A stretch of DNA of 64,000 nucleotides from Metallosphaera yellowstonensis MK1 (GTDB taxonomy: Archaea; Thermoproteota; Thermoprotei_A; Sulfolobales; Sulfolobaceae). The stretch covers positions 603,740-667,739 of the forward strand of contig NZ_JH597770.1 of assembly GCF_000243315.1 (NCBI RefSeq), in the 5' to 3' direction. The translations under genes were made by a program, and so were the position numbers. Positions 9,716-18,828 of this stretch are shown here, piece by piece (positions within the stretch are counted from its first letter, which is position 1; every line of letters begins with the position of its first letter). The notes beneath the pieces are model-generated. The model worked only from the letters and a program-made list of their open reading frames with translations. It did not search any database and was not told the origin of the DNA.

Positions 9716-10891
9716 CTACCCGTACCTCGCCTTCCTGGCCAGGATGGAGTGCATACCCCAGATCTCGATGAACCCTCTTGCCATCTCATCTGAGGGGTAC
9801 CACCCCCTATTGTAACTGGAAATTTTTTCAGAGTATGGGGAGTAGGGAGAGCTCCTACCCAAGATCCTCATGGCCTTCCCCTCTACCTCCACCTTAACCT
9901 CTCCATTAACCCACCTGTTGAGATCGTCGCCGGCATGATCTAACACTTCCCTCAAAGGCTCGAGCCAAAGGCCTCGATAGACTAAATCCGACCAAAGGGA
10001 ATCTATCATTCTCTTAAACCTAAACTCCTCGGGGGTCAGGACTGTCTTCTCCAGGTCCCGATGAGCGTAAACTAAGGTGAGCGCTGCTGGGGCCTCGTAG
10101 ACTTCCCTGGACTTAAAGCCTACGACCCTGTTCTCCAAGTGCTCTACTCTTCCAAAACCTCTAGCTCCAATTTCCTCGTTCAACCTGGAGATCAGTTGTA
10201 CTGTATCCATCCTCTCCCCATTTACCTTGACCGGAATACCCCTCTCAAACTCTATCTCGAGCTTCAACTTGTCGTTCTTTCTTGGGACGGTCCACTCGAA
10301 AGCGTCCTCTGGGACCTCTACTGCTGGGTCGGAAATAACGTCACCCTCTATACTCCTTCCCCAGAGGTTCTCGTCTATGCTATACTTACTACTTTCCGTC
10401 TTTATGGGGATTCCCTTCTCCTTGGCGTATTTGATCTCATCCTCCCTCGTCATTTTCCATATTCTTGCAGGTGCAATTATCTTCGCGTCTTCCATGAGAC
10501 TCATTAGGGTTAGATCGAATCTGACCTGATCGTTACCCTTGGACGTTGAGCCGTGAGCCACATAGTTTGTTCCCTCTTTCTTTGCTACCTCAATGACCTT
10601 TTGTGCAATTAGAGGCCTGGCCAGAGCAGTTGAGAGCGGGTATACTTCCTCATAGAGGCCATTCATCATTACGTCCCTAAACGCGAACTTTTCAGCGAAC
10701 TCCCTTTTGGCGTCAACCAGGTAATGCCTAACGGCACCAGCTACGTACGCTCTCTCCTCTATCTTCTTGAAGTCATCTCTTTGACCCACATCCACACTCA
10801 CGCTGACGACCTCTGCACTATAGGTTTCCTTTAACCACCTTATGGCCACAGTAGTATCTAGACCGCCAGAGTACGCGAGCACTATTTTCAT
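9716..10891 (-). CDS. argG: Argininosuccinate synthase
   Basis: The 391-residue N-type ATP pyrophosphatase joins citrulline and aspartate with ATP to give argininosuccinate. The PP-loop AYSGGLDTT is at residues 6-14 and the family blocks APARIWKMTREDEI and GRSIEGDVI follow. It is the first gene of the argG-argH-carA-carB-argX operon. A TTATAA box at 10917-10922 lies about 28 bases upstream of the ATG, giving an almost leaderless message. Ornithine carbamoyltransferase (argF) is not in the window. Confidence 0.97.
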   Translation of the reverse strand: MKIVLAYSGGLDTTVAIRWLKETYSAEVVSVSVDVGQRDDFKKIEERAYVAGAVRHYLVDAKREFAEKFAFRDVMMNGLYEEVYPLSTALARPLIAQKVIEVAKKEGTNYVAHGSTSKGNDQVRFDLTLMSLMEDAKIIAPARIWKMTREDEIKYAKEKGIPIKTESSKYSIDENLWGRSIEGDVISDPAVEVPEDAFEWTVPRKNDKLKLEIEFERGIPVKVNGERMDTVQLISRLNEEIGARGFGRVEHLENRVVGFKSREVYEAPAALTLVYAHRDLEKTVLTPEEFRFKRMIDSLWSDLVYRGLWLEPLREVLDHAGDDLNRWVNGEVKVEVEGKAMRILGRSSPYSPYSEKISSYNRGWYPSDEMARGFIEIWGMHSILARKARYG

Positions 10892-10916
10892 TTCACTGAA
10901 TGCGAAACTACCTGAG

Positions 10917-10922
10917 TTATAA
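10917..10922 (-). promoter_or_regulatory. TATA box of the argG operon
   Basis: TTATAA centred about 28 bases upstream of the argG ATG (10891). The predicted transcript start is within a few bases of the start codon. The 89 bases between argG and the RHH gene hold no other gene. Confidence 0.55.
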
Positions 10923-10980
10923 GCTATGGAGAAAATCAGACTAACGTATTTCTCTAGACATAGTATGTTGAAGGAATCCT

Positions 10981-11124
10981 TTAGACCTTTCCCACTTTGT
11001 TGAGAAAGAAATCTATTGCCTTGAGGATGAAGTCCGTCCTGTTTTCGGCACCCACATCCTGAAGGTGAGCATCTATTTCCTTTATTACTTCTTCTTTCAA
11101 TCTTACGCTTACGACCTTACGCAT
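10981..11124 (-). CDS. Small ribbon-helix-helix DNA-binding protein
   Basis: This 47-residue gene reads ATG at 11124 to TAA at 10981. The N-terminal strand MRKVVSVRLKEEVIKEID followed by two helices matches the CopG/Arc/MetJ ribbon-helix-helix fold, in which a beta-strand pair from a dimer inserts in the DNA major groove. A TATA-like AATATAA at 11154-11160 lies about 33 bases upstream. It is transcribed in the same direction as the arg operon, just upstream of argG, so a role in its control is possible but only by position. Sulfolobales carry many such small regulators, so its target cannot be named. Confidence 0.75.
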   Translation of the reverse strand: MRKVVSVRLKEEVIKEIDAHLQDVGAENRTDFILKAIDFFLNKVGKV

Positions 11125-11268
11125 GCGTCATCCAGTAATACTTTGTAAAAGGTAATATAAAACGTTTAGACCCTGTAACCAAGTTGAAAAGATTGATAAG
11201 AAACTCTTTAGGCCACTACTAAAATTAAATTCAGAATAGGCAGGAGAAGGTGGGAAAACCTTATAAAG

Positions 11269-11724
11269 TTATGTGGTGGCCACAGCCACTGCCTTCTCCT
11301 TCTTGGCCCTATACTCCTCCAATCTCTCCATCATGGATTTTACTGCCAACGTCAGCTGATCCTTGTGATATTTTCTAACGTGCTCTTCAGTGTCCTCTCT
11401 AGCAACAACGGTGTTGCAGATCTTGCATGTGTATGCGCCGCTGTCATTTCTTGTGATTATGGGTTCGACGCCTTTTGAAATGTATTTGAGGATCGGAATG
11501 ACCTTCTTTGCTCTTATCTCGCTTCCGCTCTTCTCGATGATCCTCTGTGCATACCCCCTAAGCTGATGTTTGGAGATGTTGTACTTGTGAGCCACTATGG
11601 CTGGACCTTCTCCGTCCACTAAGTACTCCTCTAGAGCGTCCAATAGATAGTCGCTACCTCCTAGGATTTTTAGAGATACGTAATTTACGAGAGACTTTAT
11701 ATCAACTGGCTTCATACTAGCCAC
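11269..11724 (-). CDS. HTH plus C2H2 zinc-finger protein
   Basis: The 151-residue protein was not matched to a named family. Residues about 41-65 (IVAHKYNISKHQLRGYAQRI) resemble a helix-turn-helix. Residues about 99-120 carry a C2H2-type finger: CKIC, then H..KYH. The last 30 residues are a charged helix ending in an Ala/Val-rich tail. It is probably a nucleic-acid-binding regulator conserved in Sulfolobales. The start chosen is GTG at 11724, 26-28 bases after a TTTAAAA box at 11749-11755; an ATG nine bases further in (11715) is the alternative. It lies between the arg and pur operons and has its own promoter. Confidence 0.6.
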   Translation of the reverse strand: MASMKPVDIKSLVNYVSLKILGGSDYLLDALEEYLVDGEGPAIVAHKYNISKHQLRGYAQRIIEKSGSEIRAKKVIPILKYISKGVEPIITRNDSGAYTCKICNTVVAREDTEEHVRKYHKDQLTLAVKSMMERLEEYRAKKEKAVAVATT

Positions 11725-11770
11725 TAAACACTGCTTAGAGATTTAGAGTTTAAAAGGAATTGATAAAATT

Positions 11771-12739
11771 CTATATATCAAGAATTTGATTTTTGTACGA
11801 CCTCAGCTTTATCTTGCCTTGATCTCCCCTTACTTTCCCTAACCTGTAGGTCTTCACTCTGTTCGACAGTTTATTCTCAACCTCCTCTACGGTATCCTCA
11901 GGGACGAAGAGTATCATCCCAATTCCCATATTGAAGACTCTATGCATCTCTCTGTGGCTCACCCCAGCCCTCTCTATCTCCTTAAAGACATCAGGAGGGT
12001 CGGGAAGATTGATCTCTAACGAGTACTCGGTTATCCTCCTCAACTTAGCGAAGGCTCCTCCGGTTATGTGGGCAGCGCCCTTTATCAAGTCCAGTACCGA
12101 GAGCACCTCTCTTACGTATATTCTGGTCGGTCTCATCAACTCATCCTCCCAATCCTCGAGGGACAGTTTTCCTTCATCAATGAGTTTCCTTACGAGGGAA
12201 TATCCATTCGCGTGTATCCCGTCGCTGGCCAAACCTAGTAGGACGTCTCCAGGTCTTACCTCATTACCTAATTTGGTCTTCTCCACTACACCCAACGCAG
12301 TGCAAGCGACGTCGAAACCGTTGACCACTCCCTTCATTATGGCGGTCTCTCCCCCAACAACTTCGGAGTCCGAGACCTTGGCACCCTCCACGATACCCTC
12401 AATGATTTCCTTCACCAGTTCATCGTCCTCGCTCTCCAAGGCCAGGTAGTCCACCAGAGCTACTGGTCTGGCTCCAACACACACTAGGTCGTTAACGTTC
12501 ATGGCCACGCAGTCTATCCCTATGGGTTTGAATTTCCTGGTCCTCAGAGCCAACAGTGTCTTGGTGCCGACACCGTCGGTGTGTATTGCAAGGTTTATCC
12601 CATTTATGTTCACTACGCCGGCGTAGTGACCTGCCCCCACTATGGTTCTCCTGTAGGTGGAGGATATCAGGCTCCTTATTCCCTCGTGATATTCCCTCAA
12701 TTTATCCAGATTGACACCGGAGTCCCTGTACTCGTTCAC
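11771..12739 (-). CDS. purM: AIR synthase (FGAM cyclo-ligase)
   Basis: The 322-residue ATP-dependent enzyme closes the imidazole ring of formylglycinamidine ribonucleotide to give AIR. The family blocks are visible: the N-terminal glycine-rich GAGHYAGVV segment, HTDGVGTKTLLA, GIDCVAMNVNDLVCVGA and the C-terminal GGAFAKLRRI and FNMGIGM. It is the last gene of the purine operon. The start is GTG overlapping the purD stop (GTGA). Somewhat short of bacterial PurM (about 345 residues) but complete. Confidence 0.95.
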   Translation of the reverse strand: MNEYRDSGVNLDKLREYHEGIRSLISSTYRRTIVGAGHYAGVVNINGINLAIHTDGVGTKTLLALRTRKFKPIGIDCVAMNVNDLVCVGARPVALVDYLALESEDDELVKEIIEGIVEGAKVSDSEVVGGETAIMKGVVNGFDVACTALGVVEKTKLGNEVRPGDVLLGLASDGIHANGYSLVRKLIDEGKLSLEDWEDELMRPTRIYVREVLSVLDLIKGAAHITGGAFAKLRRITEYSLEINLPDPPDVFKEIERAGVSHREMHRVFNMGIGMILFVPEDTVEEVENKLSNRVKTYRLGKVRGDQGKIKLRSYKNQILDI

Positions 12740-14169
12740 CAGAGACCACCGTTAGGCGACCAATCCTTGGAGACCCCCAAGGTGCCTCTCTTCACCCTAT
12801 TAAGATAGGAGTACCTCACTATCTCCGCTTTGTCCTGCTGTTCCCAGATCCCTCTCCCTATGTCAGTCCTATATATGAGCTCCGTGTTAGAGTTGATCAG
12901 CTTGACACAGGACTCCAGTCTCCTGCTCGACTCCTCGAAGTCCCCTATGGACACTAACTCTAAGGCTCTTGAGCCTTTGCTTATCAGTTTCCCTCCTTCG
13001 TAAGCGATGGAACCGAAGTACACCTTGCAACCCTTCTCTCTCATTCTCTCTAGATCAAGTTGAAACTCCTTTCCAGAGGCCAGGTCTCTCCTTAGGGGAT
13101 AACCCAGGGGAGCTACTGCCCACACCACAGCGGGTTCTGGAACGACTTCTAACATGGCTTTTGCTAACCTTCCCTCAGCAGCTAACTGAAGGATTCTGCC
13201 GAAGTCCGAGCTTATCCTGGGAATTATGGCGGAGGTCTCTGGATCCCCCATCCTGGAGTAAAACTCTATGACTGTAGGCCCCCAGAGCTCCGTAAGCATC
13301 ATCTGTCCAGAGATGAAACCTCTATACGTATCCCCGGTCTCCTTCGATATGGACTCAGCGGTTCTCTTCACTATCTCAAAGGTCTTCTCATATTCCTCCC
13401 GCGTGATGAAAGGTAATAGGTTACCAGGTCCTGATATTGAACCCATCCCGCCAGTCTCAGGACCTATTCCGTCCTGGTATGCGTGTTTGTAATCCTGAGC
13501 CAGGGGAAGAGGGAGGTATGAATACCCGTCTGTCAACACGTGCAGAGTATACTCGGGTCCATCCACTTTCTCCTCTATGATTATCTTCACCTCGCTTTTG
13601 ACCAGGGAACCTATCTCGTCCACGCTCCTGCTCAGGGCACTCCTTTTCTCTTTAGATAGATAGGCCTGTAGATCAGCTACTACCTTGACTCCCTTCCCCC
13701 CTACCTGCTCTGACGGTTTCACGGCCACAGATCCGCCATACTCCATGATGAACTTTGAGGCCTCCTCCAGGCTGGTGAATGCCCTAAACCTCAGCCTCCC
13801 GTCTATTTGGTACTTCCACATCAGTTCTCTCATCCATACCTTTGACTTCTCGATCTGGGAGCAAGTCTTAGAGGGACCTATGACTGGAAGCCCCTCTTTC
13901 CTGAACTCGTCCGCTACACCGTGAAATAATGGATCTTCAGGACCCACCACTCCGAAATCCGGCCCCACCGTCCTTATGGCCTCTCTCACGTCCTCTTGGG
14001 AACTTACGTTTCCTCTCAGGTACTCTCCGCCTGTCTTCCTCACCACCTCCATGATACCTGGGTTAATGTAAGAGGATAAGGCATACACCCTGTAGGACTC
14101 CGATGAGTTACCCAGGGACTCAGCCAGGACATGTTCCCTGGCACCTTCTCCTATTAAGAGTACCTTCAT
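12736..14169 (-). CDS. purD: Phosphoribosylamine--glycine ligase
   Basis: The 477-residue ATP-grasp enzyme attaches glycine to phosphoribosylamine. The N-terminus MKVLLIGEGAREHVLAES is the classic GAR synthetase start, followed by GPEDPLFHGVADEF, GPSKTCSQIEKSK and the GRMGDPET-like block RMGDPETSAIIPR. The frame is open 31 codons further upstream, but that extension lies inside purF2, has no family similarity and is rejected. The chosen ATG (14167-14169) shares its A with the purF2 stop (TAATG). Longer than many PurD proteins (about 430), mainly through internal insertions. Confidence 0.93.
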   Translation of the reverse strand: MKVLLIGEGAREHVLAESLGNSSESYRVYALSSYINPGIMEVVRKTGGEYLRGNVSSQEDVREAIRTVGPDFGVVGPEDPLFHGVADEFRKEGLPVIGPSKTCSQIEKSKVWMRELMWKYQIDGRLRFRAFTSLEEASKFIMEYGGSVAVKPSEQVGGKGVKVVADLQAYLSKEKRSALSRSVDEIGSLVKSEVKIIIEEKVDGPEYTLHVLTDGYSYLPLPLAQDYKHAYQDGIGPETGGMGSISGPGNLLPFITREEYEKTFEIVKRTAESISKETGDTYRGFISGQMMLTELWGPTVIEFYSRMGDPETSAIIPRISSDFGRILQLAAEGRLAKAMLEVVPEPAVVWAVAPLGYPLRRDLASGKEFQLDLERMREKGCKVYFGSIAYEGGKLISKGSRALELVSIGDFEESSRRLESCVKLINSNTELIYRTDIGRGIWEQQDKAEIVRYSYLNRVKRGTLGVSKDWSPNGGLW

Positions 14170-15380
14170 TATTGAATCACCTTCGGGTAACTCCTGGTCA
14201 TGCATCCCATGCAAAGGGAGGAAGAGGTCAGAGCTCTCCTTAAACCCTCCAGGGAGAGCCAATGTATCGAGTCAGCGCCTAATACCTTGGCTATCTCCTC
14301 CTCCCGCAGGTTAGCTGCTATGAGCTCTTTCTCTTCTGGCACCTCCACCCCGTAAGGACAAGGGGAGACCAACTTCGGACTCCCGATGAGAACGTGAACC
14401 TCCTTGGCTCCCAATCTTCTCAGGCTAGCTATGGTGTTCTTTAATGTAGTACCTGTGACCATGGAATCGTCAATGAGGACGACTCTCTTACTATGAACTG
14501 CTCCTCTGACCGGATTGAGTTTCAATTGAACTCCCACAATTTTGAGGAAATCGTCCGAGGCCAACATGGTCCTTATGGGACTTCCTGTCCTGGTGAAACC
14601 CAGTTCTAGCGGTATATTCAGCCTCCTCGAGTATCCCAGGGCGAAGGGGAGCGCGGTGTCCGGAACCCCTATCACTACGTCGGCCTCAAGAGGCCTCTCC
14701 TCTGCCAGCAGTTCTCCTATCCTCACCCTAACTTGATACACCTCACTTTCGTTAACGTAACTGTCAATTCTAGCCTGATATACGTACTCTATGGAGCAGT
14801 AGGCCTTCCTGGGCTCCCTCAACTGCTTGGTTGAAACGTTGAGTCTTGACATGAGGATCATCTCTCCAGGTTTGACCTCTCGCCTGAACTCTCCCCCAAT
14901 AACCCACATAGCCACAGGTTCCGAGGCAATAATACCCATGTCGAAGCCGAAGCCTCCTAAGGCCAACGGCCTCAATCCGGTCTCATCTCTATATGCTATC
15001 AGGTTTCCATCCCTAGTCAAGGCTATGAGCGAGAATGCTCCCTTGGCACTAAGTATGGCTGACTCTGGATCGGTGACTAGTCTCTTGGAGAACTCGTTCA
15101 AGTCCACCTTTATTACGCCGTCTATCACGAGGGCAGCGTCGTCTGTGACCACTGGGTATCCTCTCCTGGTTCCCGCGTATCCCAGTCCAGCCCATCCTCC
15201 TATGTCCACCTCCAAGTCCTCCGGCGGTACGTCATTGATTTTCTCTCTGATTTTTCCGTCCAGTAGAGCGACTCCGCTGGTCGCGTATCCCCTGTGTTGA
15301 AGACCCACTAGGGAGTAGTAGAGGAACTTAGAGACGTTCCATACTTGATCGAAGGCTAATATGCCTACTATTCCAGCCAT
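14169..15380 (-). CDS. PurF paralogue with degenerate glutaminase site
   Basis: The 403-residue protein is homologous over its whole length to PurF, but where the glutaminase nucleophile Cys follows the initiator Met it has Ala (MAGIVGILAF). Other glutaminase residues are also lost: the Asn-Gly of NGTITN is replaced by IDGVIKV and the RYSTTG block by TRRGYP. The phosphoribosyltransferase half keeps the PRPP loop (VVLIDDSMVTGTT near residue 300) and the C-terminal Cys residues (SPCPYG, CMGC). It cannot use glutamine itself. It could be an ammonia-dependent enzyme, a regulatory subunit or a partner of PurF. The ATG at 15380 is chosen because AGGTGAT at 15384-15390 forms a good Shine-Dalgarno site; a GTG nine bases upstream overlaps the purF stop. 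Confidence 0.88.
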   Translation of the reverse strand: MAGIVGILAFDQVWNVSKFLYYSLVGLQHRGYATSGVALLDGKIREKINDVPPEDLEVDIGGWAGLGYAGTRRGYPVVTDDAALVIDGVIKVDLNEFSKRLVTDPESAILSAKGAFSLIALTRDGNLIAYRDETGLRPLALGGFGFDMGIIASEPVAMWVIGGEFRREVKPGEMILMSRLNVSTKQLREPRKAYCSIEYVYQARIDSYVNESEVYQVRVRIGELLAEERPLEADVVIGVPDTALPFALGYSRRLNIPLELGFTRTGSPIRTMLASDDFLKIVGVQLKLNPVRGAVHSKRVVLIDDSMVTGTTLKNTIASLRRLGAKEVHVLIGSPKLVSPCPYGVEVPEEKELIAANLREEEIAKVLGADSIHWLSLEGLRRALTSSSLCMGCMTRSYPKVIQ

Positions 15381-15385
15381 ATTTA

Positions 15386-16723
15386 TCACCTAGAGAAGAC
15401 CCTCTCCAGTGAGGAGAGGTCATATTTTCCCCTCAGGGGGTAGTCACCGGTGAAGCATGCCTCACAGATGGTTCTCTTGCCTATGGCCAGCTCCATTTCC
15501 TCAACTGTAAGGTACTCCACGCTGTCTGCACCTATTTCCTCGGCTATTCGTCTTAAGTCTCCGGATCTGGCCAACAGGTCGGATCTCTTGGGGAAATCTA
15601 TTCCCATATAACACGGATATCTTATCATGGGAGATCCTATTCTGACGTGTATCTCCCTCGCTCCCGCACCTCTCAAGGAGCTCACTATCCTGTTCATGGT
15701 ATTCCCTCTGACTATGGAATCGTCCACCAGTACCACCCTCTTGTCCCTCACCGCCACGTCCACGAGGCCAAACTTTTCCTTAAGGACTTCGTTTCTCTTC
15801 TCGTTGGAGGGCATAATGAAAGACCTCTTGGAATATACGGTCCTGACCAAGGCTTCCTCCAGTGGAATCCCACTCCTCCTGGAGAAACCCAAGGCAATTG
15901 GCCGAGACGATTCAGGGACAGGGACTACGACGTCGGCCCTGGCCGGATGTCTCTCCGCAAGGATCTCGCCCAGCTTAATCCTGGCAGAGTAGACCGACAC
16001 CCCGTCTATCACGGAGTCACTTCTTGCGAAATAGATGTACTCAAAGGCACACGTGGTTCCCAACATGTGAAATACCTGTTCCCTCTTAATTCCACCCCTT
16101 TGAATTACTACCAACTCTCCAGGATGAACAGAACCTATGACCTGTCCACCGAGTTGTCTTATCACCGAGTCTTCGGAGGAGACTACCCACGCCCCATTGA
16201 TCTTTCCCAGCACCAGAGGCCTGAACCCTCTAGGGTCCCTCACAGCCAACACAGTACCGTCACGGGCTAGCACGAGCAGTGAGTACGCCCCGTCTGCCAC
16301 GTCCATGAAACCCTTTAACGACTCCTTCAGGGGCTTTCCCCCCTTCATTTCCCTCTCCAGGAAGGTCAGAATGAATTCAGTGTCAGTGGGGTAATCCCCA
16401 TGCATGAAGTAGTTGGTTATGGTGCCGTTAAAGGACACGGAGATTCTATCGTTTCCCAAGGGCTGAGCCTCCTCCAGTGTGGTTGAACCGGTGGTGGAGT
16501 ACCTGACGTGGCCTATGGACGCCTCTGATTCCTCCAACCTCTCCGGATCTATGGCCTCACCCACCAGACCTAGCCCCTTCACTAGCTTAACCCTACCATC
16601 CTTTGTCCAGGAGATTCCAGCTGACTCCTGTCCCCTGTGCTGAAGTAGCTTCAGCCCTTCATAGGTGAGCTTCACTGACCCCTCCCCTACTGCGCCAAAT
16701 ACCCCACAATGCTCCCTGATCAA
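15386..16723 (-). CDS. purF: Amidophosphoribosyltransferase
   Basis: The 445-residue enzyme makes phosphoribosylamine from PRPP and glutamine, the first committed purine step. The N-terminal glutaminase nucleophile is Cys6 (MIREHCGVFG), exposed after removal of a five-residue propeptide as in known PurF proteins. HVRYSTTG and NGTITNY complete the glutaminase site, and VVLVDDSIVRGNT is the PRPP loop. C-terminal Cys residues (YPCYMGI, CEAC) recall the iron-sulfur ligands of Bacillus-type PurF, although one of the usual four is absent. The start is TTG overlapping the purL stop. It is followed directly by the inactive paralogue. Confidence 0.95.
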   Translation of the reverse strand: MIREHCGVFGAVGEGSVKLTYEGLKLLQHRGQESAGISWTKDGRVKLVKGLGLVGEAIDPERLEESEASIGHVRYSTTGSTTLEEAQPLGNDRISVSFNGTITNYFMHGDYPTDTEFILTFLEREMKGGKPLKESLKGFMDVADGAYSLLVLARDGTVLAVRDPRGFRPLVLGKINGAWVVSSEDSVIRQLGGQVIGSVHPGELVVIQRGGIKREQVFHMLGTTCAFEYIYFARSDSVIDGVSVYSARIKLGEILAERHPARADVVVPVPESSRPIALGFSRRSGIPLEEALVRTVYSKRSFIMPSNEKRNEVLKEKFGLVDVAVRDKRVVLVDDSIVRGNTMNRIVSSLRGAGAREIHVRIGSPMIRYPCYMGIDFPKRSDLLARSGDLRRIAEEIGADSVEYLTVEEMELAIGKRTICEACFTGDYPLRGKYDLSSLERVFSR

Positions 16724-18828
16724 CTTAGCTCCTCCTCAAGCATGTTCAGGTATCTTTCTACTTCCCTCTCCAACGGAAGTTCGACGTCGTCAAGGAACAG
16801 TGAAGCCTTGCCCTTCGTGACCTTGCCTATGGTAGAGGCCACAATCCCCTTCCTGGACGCCTGAATGTGGAACCAATGTGGGTCGTCGGTCAGCACCAGG
16901 AATCTTCCCCCACTCTCAGAGAACAATATGGAGAGCAGGTCCCTGGTGCCAATAACAGCTTTAGTATTGATGTGTACTGCGTGCCCTGACGCCAGAATGG
17001 GCAATAGTGATCCTGCCAGACCTCCCTTATTGATGTCCTTATTCCAGGTTAGCTTGGACTCATTGATGGCCTTGATTATCAACTCACTTGCTAGGAGGTC
17101 CTCCATGAGCCTGGCCCTGGCTACCTCCCCTCTCCCTCCAAAGAGTCTCGAGAAGAGCGTACCCCTCAGCTCATTCCTCGTAATTCCCAGCAGGACTAAC
17201 CATCCCTCTTCTACTCGTGGTTTCAGGTACTTTCCCTCTACCAGTCCAGCCATTACTATGAGAGGTGTAGGTTTTATGGGGTTCCCATTCTTGTCCTCAT
17301 TGTGGAACGATACCTTCCCTCCAACTATGGGGACGGAGAAGAACTTAGCTGCCTCTGATATCCCCCTGATACTATCAACGAAGTCTTGGTAGACCTCCGG
17401 CTTCCTCGGATCCCCGAACTGAAGGTGATCCACTGCGGCGATCCCTCTAGCTCCCACTGAAGCTAAATTCCTGAACGCCTCAGCGACTATGGCCTTTCCG
17501 CACTCGTACGCGTCGACTTCGCAAAGGTCTTGATTGGCGTCCCCTTTGACGGCGATTTGCCTCCCGTTGGGCAACTCGATCACCGCACTGTCAGCCTGGC
17601 CTGGCTTAACCAGTGTAGATACTCCGACCTCATAGTCAAACTGCGAGTAGGCCCACTCCTTGTTGCCCAAGTCAGGATGAAGGAGTATGGTCGATAGGGC
17701 TTCCCTCACGGAGACCTCTTTCACCTCCTCAGTCCTGACCTTCCTGTTCATGGGCCAGACGAAGAGGGGAGGTGACAGTAAGAGTTGGGAAGGAAGGTCA
17801 ACTACAACTTTACCCTCGTAAGTGAAGGTAATTCTGGGTTCACTCACGATCTCCCCGATGACCTCACATGGATAGTTGTAGTCCTCAAAGGCTCTGCACA
17901 CTTCTTGGACATTCTCAGATTTAACGGCGAAGAGCATCCTCTCCTGCGTCTCTGAAATGATGATCTCTTCGGGGCTCATGCCCTTCACTCTGAGGGGGAC
18001 CCTCTCCAGTTGCACCCTTGCCCCGAGACCGTTGGCCATTTCTGTCACGGCCACGGCCAAACCTCCCCCACCCAGATCCTTCATGGCCTCCACCTTTCCT
18101 CTAACCTCCAGCGTCGCGTCGATCAGGATCTTACCTGCAAAGGGGTCTGCTATCTGGACAGCCCCTATCTCATCCATCCCGCTGAGTTTCCTTGACGCGA
18201 AGGACGCCCCTCCAATGCCATCTAACCCAGTGAAACCCACGAGCACTAGCTTAAGTCCAGGAGTTCTCACGACGCTGGGTACGATCTCGCTAGCCTTCAC
18301 CACGCCCACACAAGCCACGTCCACCAAAGGGTTATCGGTGTAGGTGGGGTCGAAGGATAGTTCTCCTCCAACCACTGGAACTCCCACGCTATTACCGTAG
18401 GAAGCTATTCCAGCTATGATGTTCTTTAGGAGCCACTTCCCCTTGGCGTCCAGTCCTCCAACCCTTATCATGTCCAACAGTGCTATGGGCCTGGCTCCCT
18501 TGCTTATTATATCCCTCAAGATTCCGCCCACACCAGTGGCTGCACCGTTGTAAGGATCCACAGCCGAAGGGTGGTTGTGGCTCTCCACCTTCAGGACCAG
18601 AGCCCATCCGTCACCGACGTCCACCGCACCTGCGTCTTGCCAATCCTCCACGCTCATTATAACTCCTTGCCCAGTAGTGGGCAAGCTCCTGAGGAAAGTC
18701 TTGGAACTCTTGTAGGAACAATGTTCCGACCAAAGCGCATCTACGACCTTCCACTCAGCCTCGTTGGGTTCCCTGTCCAGAGTGGATCTAACCAGTTCCA
18801 TTTCCTTTGAGGACAAAGTAAGCATCAT
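16720..18828 (-). CDS. purL: FGAM synthase II
   Basis: The 702-residue synthetase subunit converts FGAR to FGAM using ammonia supplied by PurQ, with PurS as the third subunit of the complex. N-terminal SEHCSYKSSKTFL, the metal-binding KVESHNHPSAVDPYNGAATGVGG region near residues 79-102, and the duplicated AIR-synthase-like halves show the family. Length is typical of the small, PurQ-dependent archaeal and Gram-positive type. The ATG overlaps the purQ stop (ATGA). Confidence 0.97.
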   Translation of the reverse strand: MMLTLSSKEMELVRSTLDREPNEAEWKVVDALWSEHCSYKSSKTFLRSLPTTGQGVIMSVEDWQDAGAVDVGDGWALVLKVESHNHPSAVDPYNGAATGVGGILRDIISKGARPIALLDMIRVGGLDAKGKWLLKNIIAGIASYGNSVGVPVVGGELSFDPTYTDNPLVDVACVGVVKASEIVPSVVRTPGLKLVLVGFTGLDGIGGASFASRKLSGMDEIGAVQIADPFAGKILIDATLEVRGKVEAMKDLGGGGLAVAVTEMANGLGARVQLERVPLRVKGMSPEEIIISETQERMLFAVKSENVQEVCRAFEDYNYPCEVIGEIVSEPRITFTYEGKVVVDLPSQLLLSPPLFVWPMNRKVRTEEVKEVSVREALSTILLHPDLGNKEWAYSQFDYEVGVSTLVKPGQADSAVIELPNGRQIAVKGDANQDLCEVDAYECGKAIVAEAFRNLASVGARGIAAVDHLQFGDPRKPEVYQDFVDSIRGISEAAKFFSVPIVGGKVSFHNEDKNGNPIKPTPLIVMAGLVEGKYLKPRVEEGWLVLLGITRNELRGTLFSRLFGGRGEVARARLMEDLLASELIIKAINESKLTWNKDINKGGLAGSLLPILASGHAVHINTKAVIGTRDLLSILFSESGGRFLVLTDDPHWFHIQASRKGIVASTIGKVTKGKASLFLDDVELPLEREVERYLNMLEEELS

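Noticed and set aside
10881-10906. ARG-box-like operator at argG
   Set aside because: CATT...AATG and TTCATT...AATGCGAA are only loosely symmetric and no reliable archaeal consensus is at hand to compare.
14170-14262. 31-codon N-terminal extension of purD
   Set aside because: It lies within the purF2 coding sequence in another frame and shows no family similarity, while the ATG at 14169 gives the exact PurD N-terminus.
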